The position numbers were made by a program, and so were the translations under genes. The notes under the pieces were generated by a model. The model ran no database searches. It was given only the letters and a program-made list of their open reading frames with translations, and was not told the DNA's origin. Of a stretch of DNA of 41,125 nucleotides, positions 1-10,017 are shown one piece after another (the stretch's first letter is position 1; each line of letters opens with the position of its first letter). Source of the stretch: Clostridia bacterium (GTDB lineage Bacteria; Bacillota; Clostridia; Oscillospirales; CAG-272); contig JAGBEE010000029.1 in assembly GCA_017937135.1 (NCBI GenBank), positions 1 to 41,125 of the forward strand. Direction: 5' to 3'.

Positions 1-1
1 A

Positions 2-1984
2 GGAGACTTTGCATTCTATAATTGTACCTCACTTATAAGTGTAACAATACACAATAGTGTAAAATCAATAGGAGACTTTGCATTCTATAATTGTACCTCA
101 CTTATAAGTGTAACAATACCCAATAGTGTAAAATCAATAGGAGAATTTGCATTCTCTAGTTGCGACTCACTAAAATATAATGAATACGACAATGGATATT
201 ATTTAGGAAATGAAGAAAATCCATATTTAGTATTAGTACAAACAAAGGACATATTTATTACATCTTGTACTATACATGAAAATACAAAATTCATTGCTGA
301 TAAAGTATTCTATGATCACACTAACTTAACAGAAATAAAGTTCAATGCAACAGCTATGGATGATTTAAGCATAAATAACGATTTATTCTATAATGCAGGA
401 AAAGATGGAAACGGAATAAAGGTAACAATTGGCAATAATGTAACAAAAATACCTGCGTACTTATTCTATCCAAGTTTTAATTCACCAAAGATAACAAGCA
501 TAGAATTTGAAGAGGGAAGCGTCTGCGAAAGTATAGGAAAAGGTGCATTCCGTGATTGCACCTCACTAACAAGCATAACAATACCTGATAGCGTAACATC
601 AATGGGAAATAGTGCATTCTATGATTGCACCTCGCTTGTAAAAATCAATTTCAATGCAACAGCTATGGGTGATTTAAGTGAAGATAACAATGTATTCTAT
701 AATGCAGGAAAAGACGGAAACGGAATAAAGGTAACAATAGGTAAGAATGTAACAAAAATACCTGCTTATTTGTTTTATCCATGCAGTAGTCCATACTCTC
801 CAAAGATAACAAGTATAGAATTTGAGGAAGAGAGCGTATGCAATAGTATAGAAGAAAGTGTATTTTATAATTGTACCTCACTAACGAGCATAACAATACC
901 TAATAGTGTAACATCAATAGGAGGGTCTGCATTCTATAATTGCACCTCACTAATAGGTGTAACATTAGAAAATAGCGTAACCTCAATAGGAGACGGGGCA
1001 TTCTCTGGTTGTAATTCACTTGTATATAATGAATACGATAATGGATATTATTTAGGAAACGAAAACAATCCATATTTAGTATTAGTAGAAGCAAAGGATA
1101 CATCAATAACATCTTGTACCATACATGAGAATACAAGATTTATACATTCAAGCGCATTCTCTGGTTGCACCTCACTAACAAGTGTAACAATCGGAAATGG
1201 TGTAACATCAATAGGATACGCGGCATTCTATAAGTGCACTTCACTAACAAGTATAACTATACCTAATAGTGTAACCTCAATAGGAAGCAGTGCATTCTCT
1301 CGTTGCGACTCACTAACAAGTGTAACAATACCAGATAGTGTAACATCAATAGGAGACTATGCATTCTCTAATTGCGACTCACTAAAATATAACGAATATG
1401 ACAATGGATATTATTTAGGAAATGAAGAAAATCCATATTTAGTATTAGTAAAAGCAAAGGATACATCTATAACCTCTTGTAATATACATAGCAACACAAG
1501 ATTTATACTTAGCGATGCATTCTCTAATTGCATCTCGCTAACAAGCATAACCGTTGATGAAAACAATACGACCTATAAATCAATAGACGGTGTACTCTAT
1601 AGTAAGGATGGAGTAACTCTGATACTTTATCCGAGAGATAAAACTGATACAAGCTTTACAATTCCTGACAACGTAACTTCAATAGGAGAAGATGCATTCT
1701 TTGGTTGCACCTCACTAACAAGCATAACCATACCAAATAGCGTAACATCAATAGGAGACTCTGCATTCTCTTGGTGCTACTCACTGACAAGTATAACAAT
1801 ACCTAACAGTGTAACATCAATAGGATACAGTGCATTCTATGGTTGCGACTCGCTTACAAGTGTGGTGTTTAAAGATACGAGCTACTGGTATGTATCAAAT
1901 TATATGATTACCGTAACGAACTCCTCGAAGAATGTATTTTTTTTAACAGATACATATTGCGACGATAAATGGTACAAAAAATAA
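2..1984 (+). CDS. BspA-like leucine-rich repeat surface protein (5' end missing)
   Basis: The reading frame is open from the first bases of the window, so this is the 3' part of a longer gene. The first in-frame ATG at 356 is internal and should not be taken as the start. The visible ~660 residues are tandem 23-residue leucine-rich repeats of the BspA / LRR_5 (Treponema pallidum LRR) type, with the recurring core 'LTSITIPNSVTSIGxxAFxxC'. Two other modules are interspersed: a 'NEYDNGYYLGNE' block present three times and a 'YNAGKDGNGIKVTIG' block present twice. Proteins of this family are usually secreted and bind host or bacterial surfaces. Any signal peptide lies outside the window. The C-terminus ends shortly after an aromatic-rich tail (YWYVSNYM) with no LPXTG motif or membrane anchor. 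Function is inferred from family only. Confidence 0.85.
   Translation, partial: GDFAFYNCTSLISVTIHNSVKSIGDFAFYNCTSLISVTIPNSVKSIGEFAFSSCDSLKYNEYDNGYYLGNEENPYLVLVQTKDIFITSCTIHENTKFIADKVFYDHTNLTEIKFNATAMDDLSINNDLFYNAGKDGNGIKVTIGNNVTKIPAYLFYPSFNSPKITSIEFEEGSVCESIGKGAFRDCTSLTSITIPDSVTSMGNSAFYDCTSLVKINFNATAMGDLSEDNNVFYNAGKDGNGIKVTIGKNVTKIPAYLFYPCSSPYSPKITSIEFEEESVCNSIEESVFYNCTSLTSITIPNSVTSIGGSAFYNCTSLIGVTLENSVTSIGDGAFSGCNSLVYNEYDNGYYLGNENNPYLVLVEAKDTSITSCTIHENTRFIHSSAFSGCTSLTSVTIGNGVTSIGYAAFYKCTSLTSITIPNSVTSIGSSAFSRCDSLTSVTIPDSVTSIGDYAFSNCDSLKYNEYDNGYYLGNEENPYLVLVKAKDTSITSCNIHSNTRFILSDAFSNCISLTSITVDENNTTYKSIDGVLYSKDGVTLILYPRDKTDTSFTIPDNVTSIGEDAFFGCTSLTSITIPNSVTSIGDSAFSWCYSLTSITIPNSVTSIGYSAFYGCDSLTSVVFKDTSYWYVSNYMITVTNSSKNVFFLTDTYCDDKWYKK
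179..1509 (+). repeat. Intragenic module repeats in the LRR gene
   Basis: Three near-identical ~117-bp coding modules start at 179, 1028 and 1391. Each begins with the peptide NEYDNGYYLGNE and runs through NPYLVLV to a 'TSC-IH-NT-F' segment. A second module, about 110-130 bp with the peptide NAGKDGNGIKVTIG, occurs near 385-500 and 692-810. The copies are more alike at DNA level than the LRR units around them, which suggests duplication or gene conversion inside the gene. Confidence 0.7.
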
Positions 1985-2015
1985 CATTTTAATATTAAAA
2001 TTACAGGAGGCAAAA

Positions 2016-2228
2016 ATGGATAAGGATATTAAAGAATATATTCCACAGGAGCAAACATATATAGAACGTATTGCTGCTACTCGTGAAGCAGTTGATACCG
2101 CAACTAATATAGCGGAAGGTATCTTGAAATTTACAGAAAGAGCCTCTGAAAAATGTGGAAATATTTATAATGTAACGGTTGAAGCTCCATATGACCCACC
2201 CTCTAAAAAAGAAGAGGAAGAAAACTGA
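2016..2228 (+). CDS. Small acidic-tailed hypothetical protein (70 aa)
   Basis: A 70-residue protein with a strong ribosome binding site (ACAGGAGG, 7 bases before ATG). It lies 31 bases after the LRR gene and is followed by a strong terminator, so it is probably the last gene of the same transcript. The N-terminal half is predicted helical (ERIAATREAVDTATNIAEGI). The tail is charged and acidic (SKKEEEEN). It has no signal peptide, no membrane segment and no cysteine pair, so it is probably cytosolic. I do not recognise the family. Clean RBS, spacing and terminator support it being a real gene. Confidence 0.6.
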   Translation: MDKDIKEYIPQEQTYIERIAATREAVDTATNIAEGILKFTERASEKCGNIYNVTVEAPYDPPSKKEEEEN

Positions 2229-2247
2229 AAAATTAATTCTAAATAAT

Positions 2248-2286
2248 AAAAAGCCATCGCAGATGAATTTCTGCGATGGCTTTTTT
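2248..2286 (+). terminator. Intrinsic terminator, probably bidirectional
   Basis: A perfect 11-bp stem (GCCATCGCAGA at 2253-2263 pairing with 2270-2280) with a 6-base loop. It is flanked by an A-run on the left and six T on the right, so it can end transcription of the 70-aa gene on plus and of addA on minus. Confidence 0.9.
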
Positions 2287-2394
2287 ATTAAAGCTATAGT
2301 ATAAGCAATTAAAGTAATTTTGACACTTTTTCAAAACATATACTGGCATTCCTTGATATTATGCACATCAAAATTTAATTTTGTGCAAAAGAAA

Positions 2395-5300
2395 TCAAAT
2401 CTCAACATTTTTGCCAAGTGGCACAGAATAAATAATAACCTTTTTAATTTCGCGCTCAAACATAAGCTCGCACGCCTTTTTATAGTAAGAAAGCTGGGTG
2501 GAGTGTCGTTCTTTAAGCAATGAAGCATAATTTTCCTCGGTAACCTTATCAGTCTTGTAGTCAACCAAAATAAGCTCACCCTGTTCGTTTTCATAGATAC
2601 AGTCAACAACACCCTGTACAAGGATTTTTTCCTTCTTAATATCCTCGTTTGAGGAAAACTCCTCAGCATCAAGCATTATATTAAATCTAAACTCGCGTGT
2701 GATTTTCTTAGCATGTAAAAAATCATTGAAAAGAGAAGAGCTAATAAATTTCTTTATATGCGCACCAATAATTAAATACTGCGTGCTTTTGTGAATATAC
2801 GACTCTTGAATTAGCCTTTGTAGCTCATTTTCAAACCCGTTACTCTTTAAATTCTCAAAATTACAGAATTGTAAAAATACGTGTGTTGCAGTTCCGCGCT
2901 CTGCACCCGTTACTGCCTTGTCAGCTTCGAGCAAGAATTTTGGCAAAATATCAAGAGACGTGTCTAATTTTACCTCATCATTCTCATTTCCATCAAGTAT
3001 TTGTGGGTAGAGCTTAGATACGCTTAATTTCGACGGCATTTGACCTAAGTATTTATATTTATAATCAAATTCAAAGCGCTTTTTCAAAATCTCTGTATAT
3101 TTTTCGACTAATTCATTATCAATAATTGCTTCTTCGACCTTGTTAACAACAGCCTTTTCCTCAAGAGTCAATGGGTCTATTTCATTTATGTCAAGAAATT
3201 CGTTGCTAACACCGCTTGTTGCTCCAATTATATAATCAACTATCGAGCTATGCGAATAAAGCGTGTAAGGCGAAACAAAGTCCTTGTTATCCTTAGCATA
3301 CAGAAGCTTTTCACCAATTTTGTCCATACAAGCAGTAATAATGAGCTTGCTCCTTGCCCTTGTCATAGCAACGTATAAAACTCTCATTTCCTCCTCGCTC
3401 GTCGCGTTTGAAATAGCAGCAGATGCGCATCGTCTAAGTAGAGTATTATATTTTGCAATTCCACCACTCACTCCAACATATCCCGAGACACCAAGTGAGC
3501 GTTCAAAAAGCAGAGCAGACCTTGAGTCCTGAGTGTTAAATAGAGACTCTGTATCGCTCAAAAAGCAAATTTCAAATTCAAGTCCCTTTGAAGCGTGCAC
3601 AGACATTATCTTGACACTGTCCGTAGGATTTTCAGAAACGCTTTCCTTAACGCTTGAGCTTGAAATCTCATCTACATATCTTAAAAAGCAATAAAGCCCC
3701 TTATATGTATTTCTCTCATATTGTCTTGCGTGGTTATAGAGCTTAATTAAATCCTGCCTTTGATAAGGCTTGCACATTGAAATAAAGCCCGTCTTACCCA
3801 TCACATACGCAATAGCCTCATAAGCATTTAGCTTCCTTGTTTCGTCCTTTAGAGTGGACAGAGTGTCTAAAAATGCGCTAATTTTTTGACAAAGCTCTAC
3901 ATCTCCATCATAATTTAATACTGCTGAATAAAGAGGAATATTTTCGTCAGAAAACCTTCTTATCTTAATTAAGTCATCAAGAGAAAAGCCGAAAATCTCT
4001 GAGTGCATAGCACCCGCCAAATAAATGTCCTTAAACGGGTTATCAATTGCATTTAGAATAGAAATCATAAGAAGAATATGTGGCTTTTCAAAAAAACGGA
4101 CATCGTCGATATATTCTGACACAATATCGTATTTTTTCAGCGCATTTATATATCTATCTCTATTTTTCCCCTTTCTTAGAATAATTGCAATATCGTTACT
4201 TGTAATTTTTTTGCCATTTGGCAAAAATTCATTGTCTAACATATCGCGTATTCTTTTTGCAACGTATTCAGCCTGAACGTCATTCTCATAACCATTTCCT
4301 AAAGATTCAGCAGCCCCCTTGTCGATTAAGCATAGCTCGCACCTTTGGTCCTTCTGCTCAGGAGGCATTATTTTAGATGGTATTAAATCGTCATTTGAAT
4401 CATAGGGAATACCATTTGAATTTTGGAACATATAATTTGATACTAAATTAGTAAACCTAATTACATTTTTATCACATCTGAAATTTTCAGACATAAATAG
4501 CGTTTTGCCCACACCTGTGGTTGGATTTTCATCCCTTATATCCTCAAACGTGGTTCTATAATGAGAAAAAATCTCAGGCTCAGCGCTACGAAAACGATAA
4601 ATGCTTTGCTTTATATCACCAACCATAAAACGATTATTTTTAGATATAGCAATAAATATCCTGTCCTGCACAGAGTTAGTGTCTTGATATTCGTCTATGT
4701 ATATTTCATCATAGCTATTTGAAAATTCCTTTGCAATATCAGAAATATTGCCATTATCATCATACAAAAGATCAAGAGCATAGCGCTCGATATCATTAAA
4801 ATCGCAAAGACCGTTTTGCTTCTTTCTTTCCTTAAATTCTGTATCAAATTTTGAAAGAACATTGTAAATAGCAGTGCAAAGCCTTTCGTTTTGTATAGCG
4901 GTATTTAAAATAGCCTCATCGTAGAATTTAAAGAACTTTTTATCAATGTTTTGAATGCTTTCTTTGAAAATTGTACGTGTTTGCTTAATGTAATGGTCAT
5001 CAATCTCGCCACACTTATGCTTTGTTATTCTAATTGGGCTGTATGAATTAAATACCTTTTTTAATTCCGAATAGCTTGGCTTTTTCAAAACACATTTAAT
5101 ATCGATGATTAGATCAAAATCGCGAGAAAGCACTTCAAAATACTTCGCTTTAGCAAACGTATCAGTAGATACTAAGTCTATCGCATATTTAAAAAACGGC
5201 TCGAAGTGATTAACATTACGCCAAATCAAATCAAGTAGGATTTTTCCGTAGGGAGTGTCTATAAAATCGCCACTATATGTACAAGGCAACAATAAGGTGT

Positions 5301-5916
5301 TTAGAAAATCCTTAGTACTGCTAAGCTTGTCATAAAGCTCTATAAGCTTTTGCTCAAGCGCATCCTCTCTTGAAAAAAGAGAATAGCAGTCGCTGACTAA
5401 TAAAAACTCCTCATTTGATTTTTCAAGGTCATAAAAATAATCAACAACCTCGCTCATAACCTCGCCTTTGATTATTTTTATTTCATTTTCCTCGCCTATT
5501 CTAAAGTTGCCCTCAAGCGAAAGATGGTCAATATTTTGCTTAATAATTTTCAAGCAAAAGCTATGTATCGTCGAAATGTCAGCACTACCTATCTTGACAA
5601 TTTGTTCAGAAAGATGCTCAGTAAGTGGCTTTTCAATGACCATATTGCCAACTCTTGCTTTTACAATAGGATTTTTCTCATTTATAGCATCTTTTATTGC
5701 CTTGCCAAGCTTCGAAGTAATTCTTGACTTTAATTCATTTGCCGCTTCCTTAGTAAATGTGACAACAAGCATTCTTGAAATATCAGCGCCCGATAGAATA
5801 TTCGTTATTATTCTTTCAGTAAGGGTTGCAGTTTTTCCGCTTCCCGCACCAGCAGAAACAAGAAGGTCGGAGCCACTATGCTTAATAGCAAGCTCTTGCG
5901 ATGGTGTAAAACCCAT
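2395..5916 (-). CDS. addA: ATP-dependent helicase/nuclease subunit A (AddA)
   Basis: AddA is the 3'-5' helicase and 3'-strand nuclease subunit of AddAB, which resects double-strand breaks for RecA recombination in Bacillota. UvrD-like helicase motifs are in order: Walker A SAGAGSGKT near residue 20, Walker B DEYQDTN, GDIKQSIYRFRSAEP, motif V MSVHASKGLEF, and motif VI VAMTRARSK. The C-terminal RecB-type nuclease motif is present (GVVDCIYE ... LVDYKTDK). The length, 1173 residues, fits the family. I chose the ATG at 5916 because a strong GGAGGGAGC precedes it and the addB stop overlaps it by one base (TAATG), implying coupled translation; an in-frame upstream ATG would add 13 residues and has no RBS. 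It is the last gene of the gtrA-queG-addB-addA operon. Confidence 0.95.
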   Translation of the reverse strand: MGFTPSQELAIKHSGSDLLVSAGAGSGKTATLTERIITNILSGADISRMLVVTFTKEAANELKSRITSKLGKAIKDAINEKNPIVKARVGNMVIEKPLTEHLSEQIVKIGSADISTIHSFCLKIIKQNIDHLSLEGNFRIGEENEIKIIKGEVMSEVVDYFYDLEKSNEEFLLVSDCYSLFSREDALEQKLIELYDKLSSTKDFLNTLLLPCTYSGDFIDTPYGKILLDLIWRNVNHFEPFFKYAIDLVSTDTFAKAKYFEVLSRDFDLIIDIKCVLKKPSYSELKKVFNSYSPIRITKHKCGEIDDHYIKQTRTIFKESIQNIDKKFFKFYDEAILNTAIQNERLCTAIYNVLSKFDTEFKERKKQNGLCDFNDIERYALDLLYDDNGNISDIAKEFSNSYDEIYIDEYQDTNSVQDRIFIAISKNNRFMVGDIKQSIYRFRSAEPEIFSHYRTTFEDIRDENPTTGVGKTLFMSENFRCDKNVIRFTNLVSNYMFQNSNGIPYDSNDDLIPSKIMPPEQKDQRCELCLIDKGAAESLGNGYENDVQAEYVAKRIRDMLDNEFLPNGKKITSNDIAIILRKGKNRDRYINALKKYDIVSEYIDDVRFFEKPHILLMISILNAIDNPFKDIYLAGAMHSEIFGFSLDDLIKIRRFSDENIPLYSAVLNYDGDVELCQKISAFLDTLSTLKDETRKLNAYEAIAYVMGKTGFISMCKPYQRQDLIKLYNHARQYERNTYKGLYCFLRYVDEISSSSVKESVSENPTDSVKIMSVHASKGLEFEICFLSDTESLFNTQDSRSALLFERSLGVSGYVGVSGGIAKYNTLLRRCASAAISNATSEEEMRVLYVAMTRARSKLIITACMDKIGEKLLYAKDNKDFVSPYTLYSHSSIVDYIIGATSGVSNEFLDINEIDPLTLEEKAVVNKVEEAIIDNELVEKYTEILKKRFEFDYKYKYLGQMPSKLSVSKLYPQILDGNENDEVKLDTSLDILPKFLLEADKAVTGAERGTATHVFLQFCNFENLKSNGFENELQRLIQESYIHKSTQYLIIGAHIKKFISSSLFNDFLHAKKITREFRFNIMLDAEEFSSNEDIKKEKILVQGVVDCIYENEQGELILVDYKTDKVTEENYASLLKERHSTQLSYYKKACELMFEREIKKVIIYSVPLGKNVEI

Positions 5917-8900
5917 TATAGCTCCCTCCTTCTGCAAAATGGTTTGTTTTCGCAATAATCACAGGCAGATTTATTATTTCCTTCATCAAGTGGAACAGCA
6001 CTCGCCTCGCCACTGATAATAGCGGCTGATATATCGCCGATTAAAGAAGTTATTCCTTCATAAAGCTCATCAAATCCCTCGCTTGAAAGATAAGAGCTTG
6101 TCCTACCCTTACCATTACGAGACGGCAAAAAGCTCTTTTCCTCGCTCTTGTCCTGTGCGCAAATTATTTCCTCATCATCGAGAAATCTTCCGCTTGGCTT
6201 TATCTTTTCGTTTATTGCCTTTTTCTCAAGCTCCTCTGATTTTTCTGGGTCAAAAACGAAATCTGAATCTATTGATGCCTTGCCAAGATTAAGTGGCATA
6301 TAAAAAACACCGGCTGGCATCACTTTAGTAGTATCTTTAAGAAGCTTTTTCTTAAAATCGCAGTCCTTCATTTTACAAAGAGCAAAAAGATAAATAAGAA
6401 GCTGAAGTCCAATTCCATTTTCAACATCCTTCATTGAAAAGGTCTTATCCCCCGTCTTATAGTCAACTATTCTTATGTAGGTTGCGTCCTTATTTCTGTA
6501 TGTATCAACCCTGTCAGCAACACCATAAACCGTAACGACAGTGCCATTTTTTAGCTTTAATTCAAGAGGCTGTGGGTTATCGCTTCCACCATAGAAGGAT
6601 AACTCGAAAAACTCAGGAACAAAATCGCTTTGCTTAAATTCCTCAACCAATCTTTTAACATATACATAAAGATTGCTTCTTAATCTATCGAATAGATGCT
6701 TTAATCTATTTGAAACAACTGAATATTTGCAAATTGCAAGTATATAATCATCAACTATTTCATCAACTGTTTTCTTAATTTGCTCACTTGTGAGCGAAAC
6801 AAAGCCATCCTTATGGGATGTTATCATTTTAAGAAAATGCTCAAAAACAGAGTGTACAAGATTACCAACGTCAAGAGAAGAGAAAGAGATTTTATTGTTA
6901 GAATTGAGCTTTAAATGATATTTGCAATAATAGCTCAGCCTGCATTTTTGGAATGCCTCTATTCTTGACTGCGTCAAGCTAAGATGCTTGCCATAAAGCT
7001 CCTTAGCACTCTTTTCGCTTATAGAATCCCTGTCGTTTGAAAAATCTCTAAGCTCAGTATTTTTCACAGACGTGGTCTTGGCAATAGCTAACTTTAATTC
7101 CTCCGAGGAAGAACCGTAATATTCATTTGCAAGCTCCTTAGTGTATAGCTTGTCAATTATTCCATTATTAGACACATCTAAAACAGAAATATCATTAAAC
7201 AGCGCTTTAATTCTGTTAAAGGCAATAGAGGGCGCTTTTTTAGAGCCGTCTATTCCTGCTTTAAGCGTGGTTACAGTCGCACCTTGTGATGCAATAGCAA
7301 TAGCGTGCTTAAAGAACATAAGCTCATCATCTGAGCGCACATCGGTTTTCTCGGAAAGAAAAATATCGTGTGTTTCAAGTGTGATTTTGTCGCTATCAGA
7401 GAAGAATGAGCTATTTTTAATTTCCTGTGGAAATTCACCCTCGTTTGCCCCTAAAACAAACACGTGCTTGATGCTTTGCGCTCTTACAAGAGTCGCATCT
7501 GCAATTAAAACGTTATCCTCACCGGTTGGAATAGAGCCGACGGATGTATCTATTAAAGCGTAGTGTAAAAGAGAAGCAAACGTCTGCGCCGTTACAACCT
7601 CATCACCACAAATATCGCATACGGTATCAAGCGCATCTAAAATAGATTGCCATACCTGCACAATAACGTAAGCCTCGTCCCTTGAGGCATTTTTCTTTTC
7701 TTCCTCTAATTTATCAATTACCCCGTGTGCGCAAAGGAAGGAATAAACAGCACTAGCGCACTCTTTTACGCTTGCCCCTTTAATAAAAGGAGCCTCTAAA
7801 ATATCAAGCATTCTTAAAACGGTATCCTTGACAGAATGGACCCTTACCAAAGCATTTTCTTGCTCTTTAGAAAACTCCTTTACATATCCGTCAGGATTAG
7901 ATGCCCAATAGTCATCGTTTCTAAATTTCTTGCCATAAATATTCCAACGCGTGATGTAGTTTTCAAAATCACCAAGCGCACCCTTGTCTATATCAAGATA
8001 GCCACATTTGATATAGGAAATTATATCTGTTGCTTTATACGAGCTAATAGCATTAAGCGCAGAAAAAATCATCTTAACAAGAGGCTTAGTAAGGAGCTCG
8101 TCCTGAGTAGAGAGGAAATGGGGAATGTTAAATTTTTTAAACGTAAAATCCAAAATACCCCTATACGTGTTTATATCTCTTGCAATAACAGCTATATCTG
8201 AATATTTATTTCCTGCATAAATAAGCTCACATATTTTGCTTGCAACATATTCACATTCTGAAAATTCATTAGCGCACAAGGCGAGCGTAATTCCACTTTT
8301 ATCATCAATTTTCGGCGCACTAAAATTCCATAAGCTGCTACAAATATGTGCAAGGCTTTTGTTTTCGTGCTTGTAATCATTTTCAAACGATATAATGTTA
8401 GCGCTTGGCTTGCACATACCCTTTATTATCTCAGCGCTTTTGGCAATTTTCGCATACTGAATAGAGCTTGGCTTAGCATTTTTGGGGCAGTCAAATGCAA
8501 AAGTAACATTTTTTGCTGTTCTTATAATTTTTTCAATAACACTTAATTGACTTTTTGTAAAGTCATAAAAGGAGTCAAAATAAACGTTAACCCCATTAAA
8601 ATAGTCGTGCTTGTCAAGCTTTTGCCCTAAAATAAAAATATCGTCATAAGGGTCACAAAAGCGCTCCGACATAATTCTTTCATAAGCAGACCACACAGCG
8701 ATAATATCGCTAATTCTTCCTCTTAAGCGAGGATTTTCTATTTCATCGACAATACCTTTGAGCTTTTGTATATCGTTACTGTATGTTTTAAGCTCACCAA
8801 TAGCCTCAAGAAACACAGAAATAAGACCCTTTTCGTGTCCGCTTTTTACCTCGTATTCTGTTAAAATATCTCTGCACTCGCAAATAGCGCGATACATAAT

Positions 8901-9170
8901 GAGATTTTTTCCACTTTTAGTTACATAGTTGTATTTTAGTCCACCGTATTCACGGAAAACCTTGTTTGCAAGTCGAGTAAAATTTATAACCTCCGTGTAA
9001 AGCTGGGCACGAGGAGGCAATAAGGAGGCAACCTTTCTTTCACAAATAACGGTTTCTTGCTCTGGCACAATAAGAAATGAGCGCACTCCTGCCTTGTAGT
9101 CCGCTTCGATTTGGTTTAGGATATAGGTGCTTTTTCCACTTCCGTATTCGCCAAATAAAAGATTAACCAT
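5916..9170 (-). CDS. addB: ATP-dependent helicase/nuclease subunit B (AddB)
   Basis: AddB is the partner of AddA, carrying the second nuclease domain and an inactive helicase-like region. Visible features are an N-terminal Walker A (FGEYGSGKST, residues ~6-15), a C-terminal RecB-type nuclease motif (IVDYKTGDK), and the cysteines of the AddB Fe-S cluster: one in FQKCRLSYYC and three in CDYCENKPFC at the extreme C-terminus. The length, 1084 residues, is slightly shorter than Bacillus AddB. The start at 9170 has GGAGG inside the end of queG, which it overlaps by 8 bases. The stop overlaps the addA start by 1 base. The tight packing suggests the two subunits are made in equal amounts. Confidence 0.93.
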   Translation of the reverse strand: MVNLLFGEYGSGKSTYILNQIEADYKAGVRSFLIVPEQETVICERKVASLLPPRAQLYTEVINFTRLANKVFREYGGLKYNYVTKSGKNLIMYRAICECRDILTEYEVKSGHEKGLISVFLEAIGELKTYSNDIQKLKGIVDEIENPRLRGRISDIIAVWSAYERIMSERFCDPYDDIFILGQKLDKHDYFNGVNVYFDSFYDFTKSQLSVIEKIIRTAKNVTFAFDCPKNAKPSSIQYAKIAKSAEIIKGMCKPSANIISFENDYKHENKSLAHICSSLWNFSAPKIDDKSGITLALCANEFSECEYVASKICELIYAGNKYSDIAVIARDINTYRGILDFTFKKFNIPHFLSTQDELLTKPLVKMIFSALNAISSYKATDIISYIKCGYLDIDKGALGDFENYITRWNIYGKKFRNDDYWASNPDGYVKEFSKEQENALVRVHSVKDTVLRMLDILEAPFIKGASVKECASAVYSFLCAHGVIDKLEEEKKNASRDEAYVIVQVWQSILDALDTVCDICGDEVVTAQTFASLLHYALIDTSVGSIPTGEDNVLIADATLVRAQSIKHVFVLGANEGEFPQEIKNSSFFSDSDKITLETHDIFLSEKTDVRSDDELMFFKHAIAIASQGATVTTLKAGIDGSKKAPSIAFNRIKALFNDISVLDVSNNGIIDKLYTKELANEYYGSSSEELKLAIAKTTSVKNTELRDFSNDRDSISEKSAKELYGKHLSLTQSRIEAFQKCRLSYYCKYHLKLNSNNKISFSSLDVGNLVHSVFEHFLKMITSHKDGFVSLTSEQIKKTVDEIVDDYILAICKYSVVSNRLKHLFDRLRSNLYVYVKRLVEEFKQSDFVPEFFELSFYGGSDNPQPLELKLKNGTVVTVYGVADRVDTYRNKDATYIRIVDYKTGDKTFSMKDVENGIGLQLLIYLFALCKMKDCDFKKKLLKDTTKVMPAGVFYMPLNLGKASIDSDFVFDPEKSEELEKKAINEKIKPSGRFLDDEEIICAQDKSEEKSFLPSRNGKGRTSSYLSSEGFDELYEGITSLIGDISAAIISGEASAVPLDEGNNKSACDYCENKPFCRRREL

Positions 9171-10017
9171 TACATTCCTCCTTCATATATTTTTCATAAA
9201 GATTTACATTTCTAAGTATCGTCTCGTGTCCTCTCCAAGCGAAAGGACGCTTCTTAAATTCCTCGCTTGAAAGAGAGGAAAGAGTATTTATATCAAGACA
9301 AGAAATAATGTCACCTTGAAAATACTCAATAGGCGTAAAGCTTGCATTTACAGTATAAGGGCAGACGTTTTGACAAATATCGCAGCCCCAAATAGAACCG
9401 TTTTTTGTAATCAATTCTATTTCTTCGCTTGTAAGCTCACCCTTTTTCTGCGTAATTGCAGAAAGGCACTCTTTTTGTTTAATGCCACTTGGCATCTCAT
9501 CTCTTGACATAATACAGCCACAGGGACAAGCGTTTTTGCATTTTCCACAGTGTAAGCAGGTTTTAATTTCAATGTCGCCCGTATAATCAAGCCCCAATTC
9601 CTCTGGCGTAAGATTTGTAATACATTCACCAAGAAAAACAAAGGAGGAGTATTTTTCGTTTATAAGAAGACCATTATCCCCAATAAAGCCAAGACCAGAT
9701 ATACACGCAGCGTGCACCTCGTCAATTGGAGAGTGGTCAGCAAAAACCTTAAAAAGCGCCGAGGGGTATTTGCTTTTTATGTAATTTTGGAGCTTAATCT
9801 CAAGCTCCGAAACATAGTCGTGGTAGTCCTTAACCGAGGCATATACCGTAAGATTTATAGGCTTTATTTTGCTTCTATATGGAAAAAGCATCATAATAAC
9901 GCTTGCGTTATCTGAAAAGCCATTTTTGTCAAGTAAATACTTTTTAACCACCTTGCATTTAGACAATGGAATCAAGGAGTAAAATTCAATATTGTTGTCC
10001 TTAAAAAACTTCTTCAT
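9163..10017 (-). CDS. queG: Epoxyqueuosine reductase, short form (QueG-like)
   Basis: The likely activity is reduction of epoxyqueuosine to queuosine in tRNA, using cobalamin and two [4Fe-4S] clusters. The family signature region DHSPIDE...GLGFIGDNGLLI (around residues 93-120) corresponds to the QueG active-site segment. Two ferredoxin-like cysteine sets follow: CLHCGKCKNACPCGC and GCDICQNVCPYT. At 284 residues it is about 90 shorter than E. coli QueG and lacks the C-terminal helical repeats, as do many short bacterial members, so tRNA recognition may differ. It overlaps gtrA by 17 bases and addB by 8. No other queuosine gene is in the window. Confidence 0.85.
   Translation of the reverse strand: MKKFFKDNNIEFYSLIPLSKCKVVKKYLLDKNGFSDNASVIMMLFPYRSKIKPINLTVYASVKDYHDYVSELEIKLQNYIKSKYPSALFKVFADHSPIDEVHAACISGLGFIGDNGLLINEKYSSFVFLGECITNLTPEELGLDYTGDIEIKTCLHCGKCKNACPCGCIMSRDEMPSGIKQKECLSAITQKKGELTSEEIELITKNGSIWGCDICQNVCPYTVNASFTPIEYFQGDIISCLDINTLSSLSSEEFKKRPFAWRGHETILRNVNLYEKYMKEECNG

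Noticed and set aside
356-1984. The ATG at 356 as the start of the LRR gene
   Set aside because: The frame is open back to the first base with the same LRR pattern, and there is no RBS before 356, so it is internal.
5468-6016. A 182-residue plus-strand frame opposite the addA/addB junction
   Set aside because: It is antisense to two well-supported genes, has no RBS and shows a composition typical of shadow frames.
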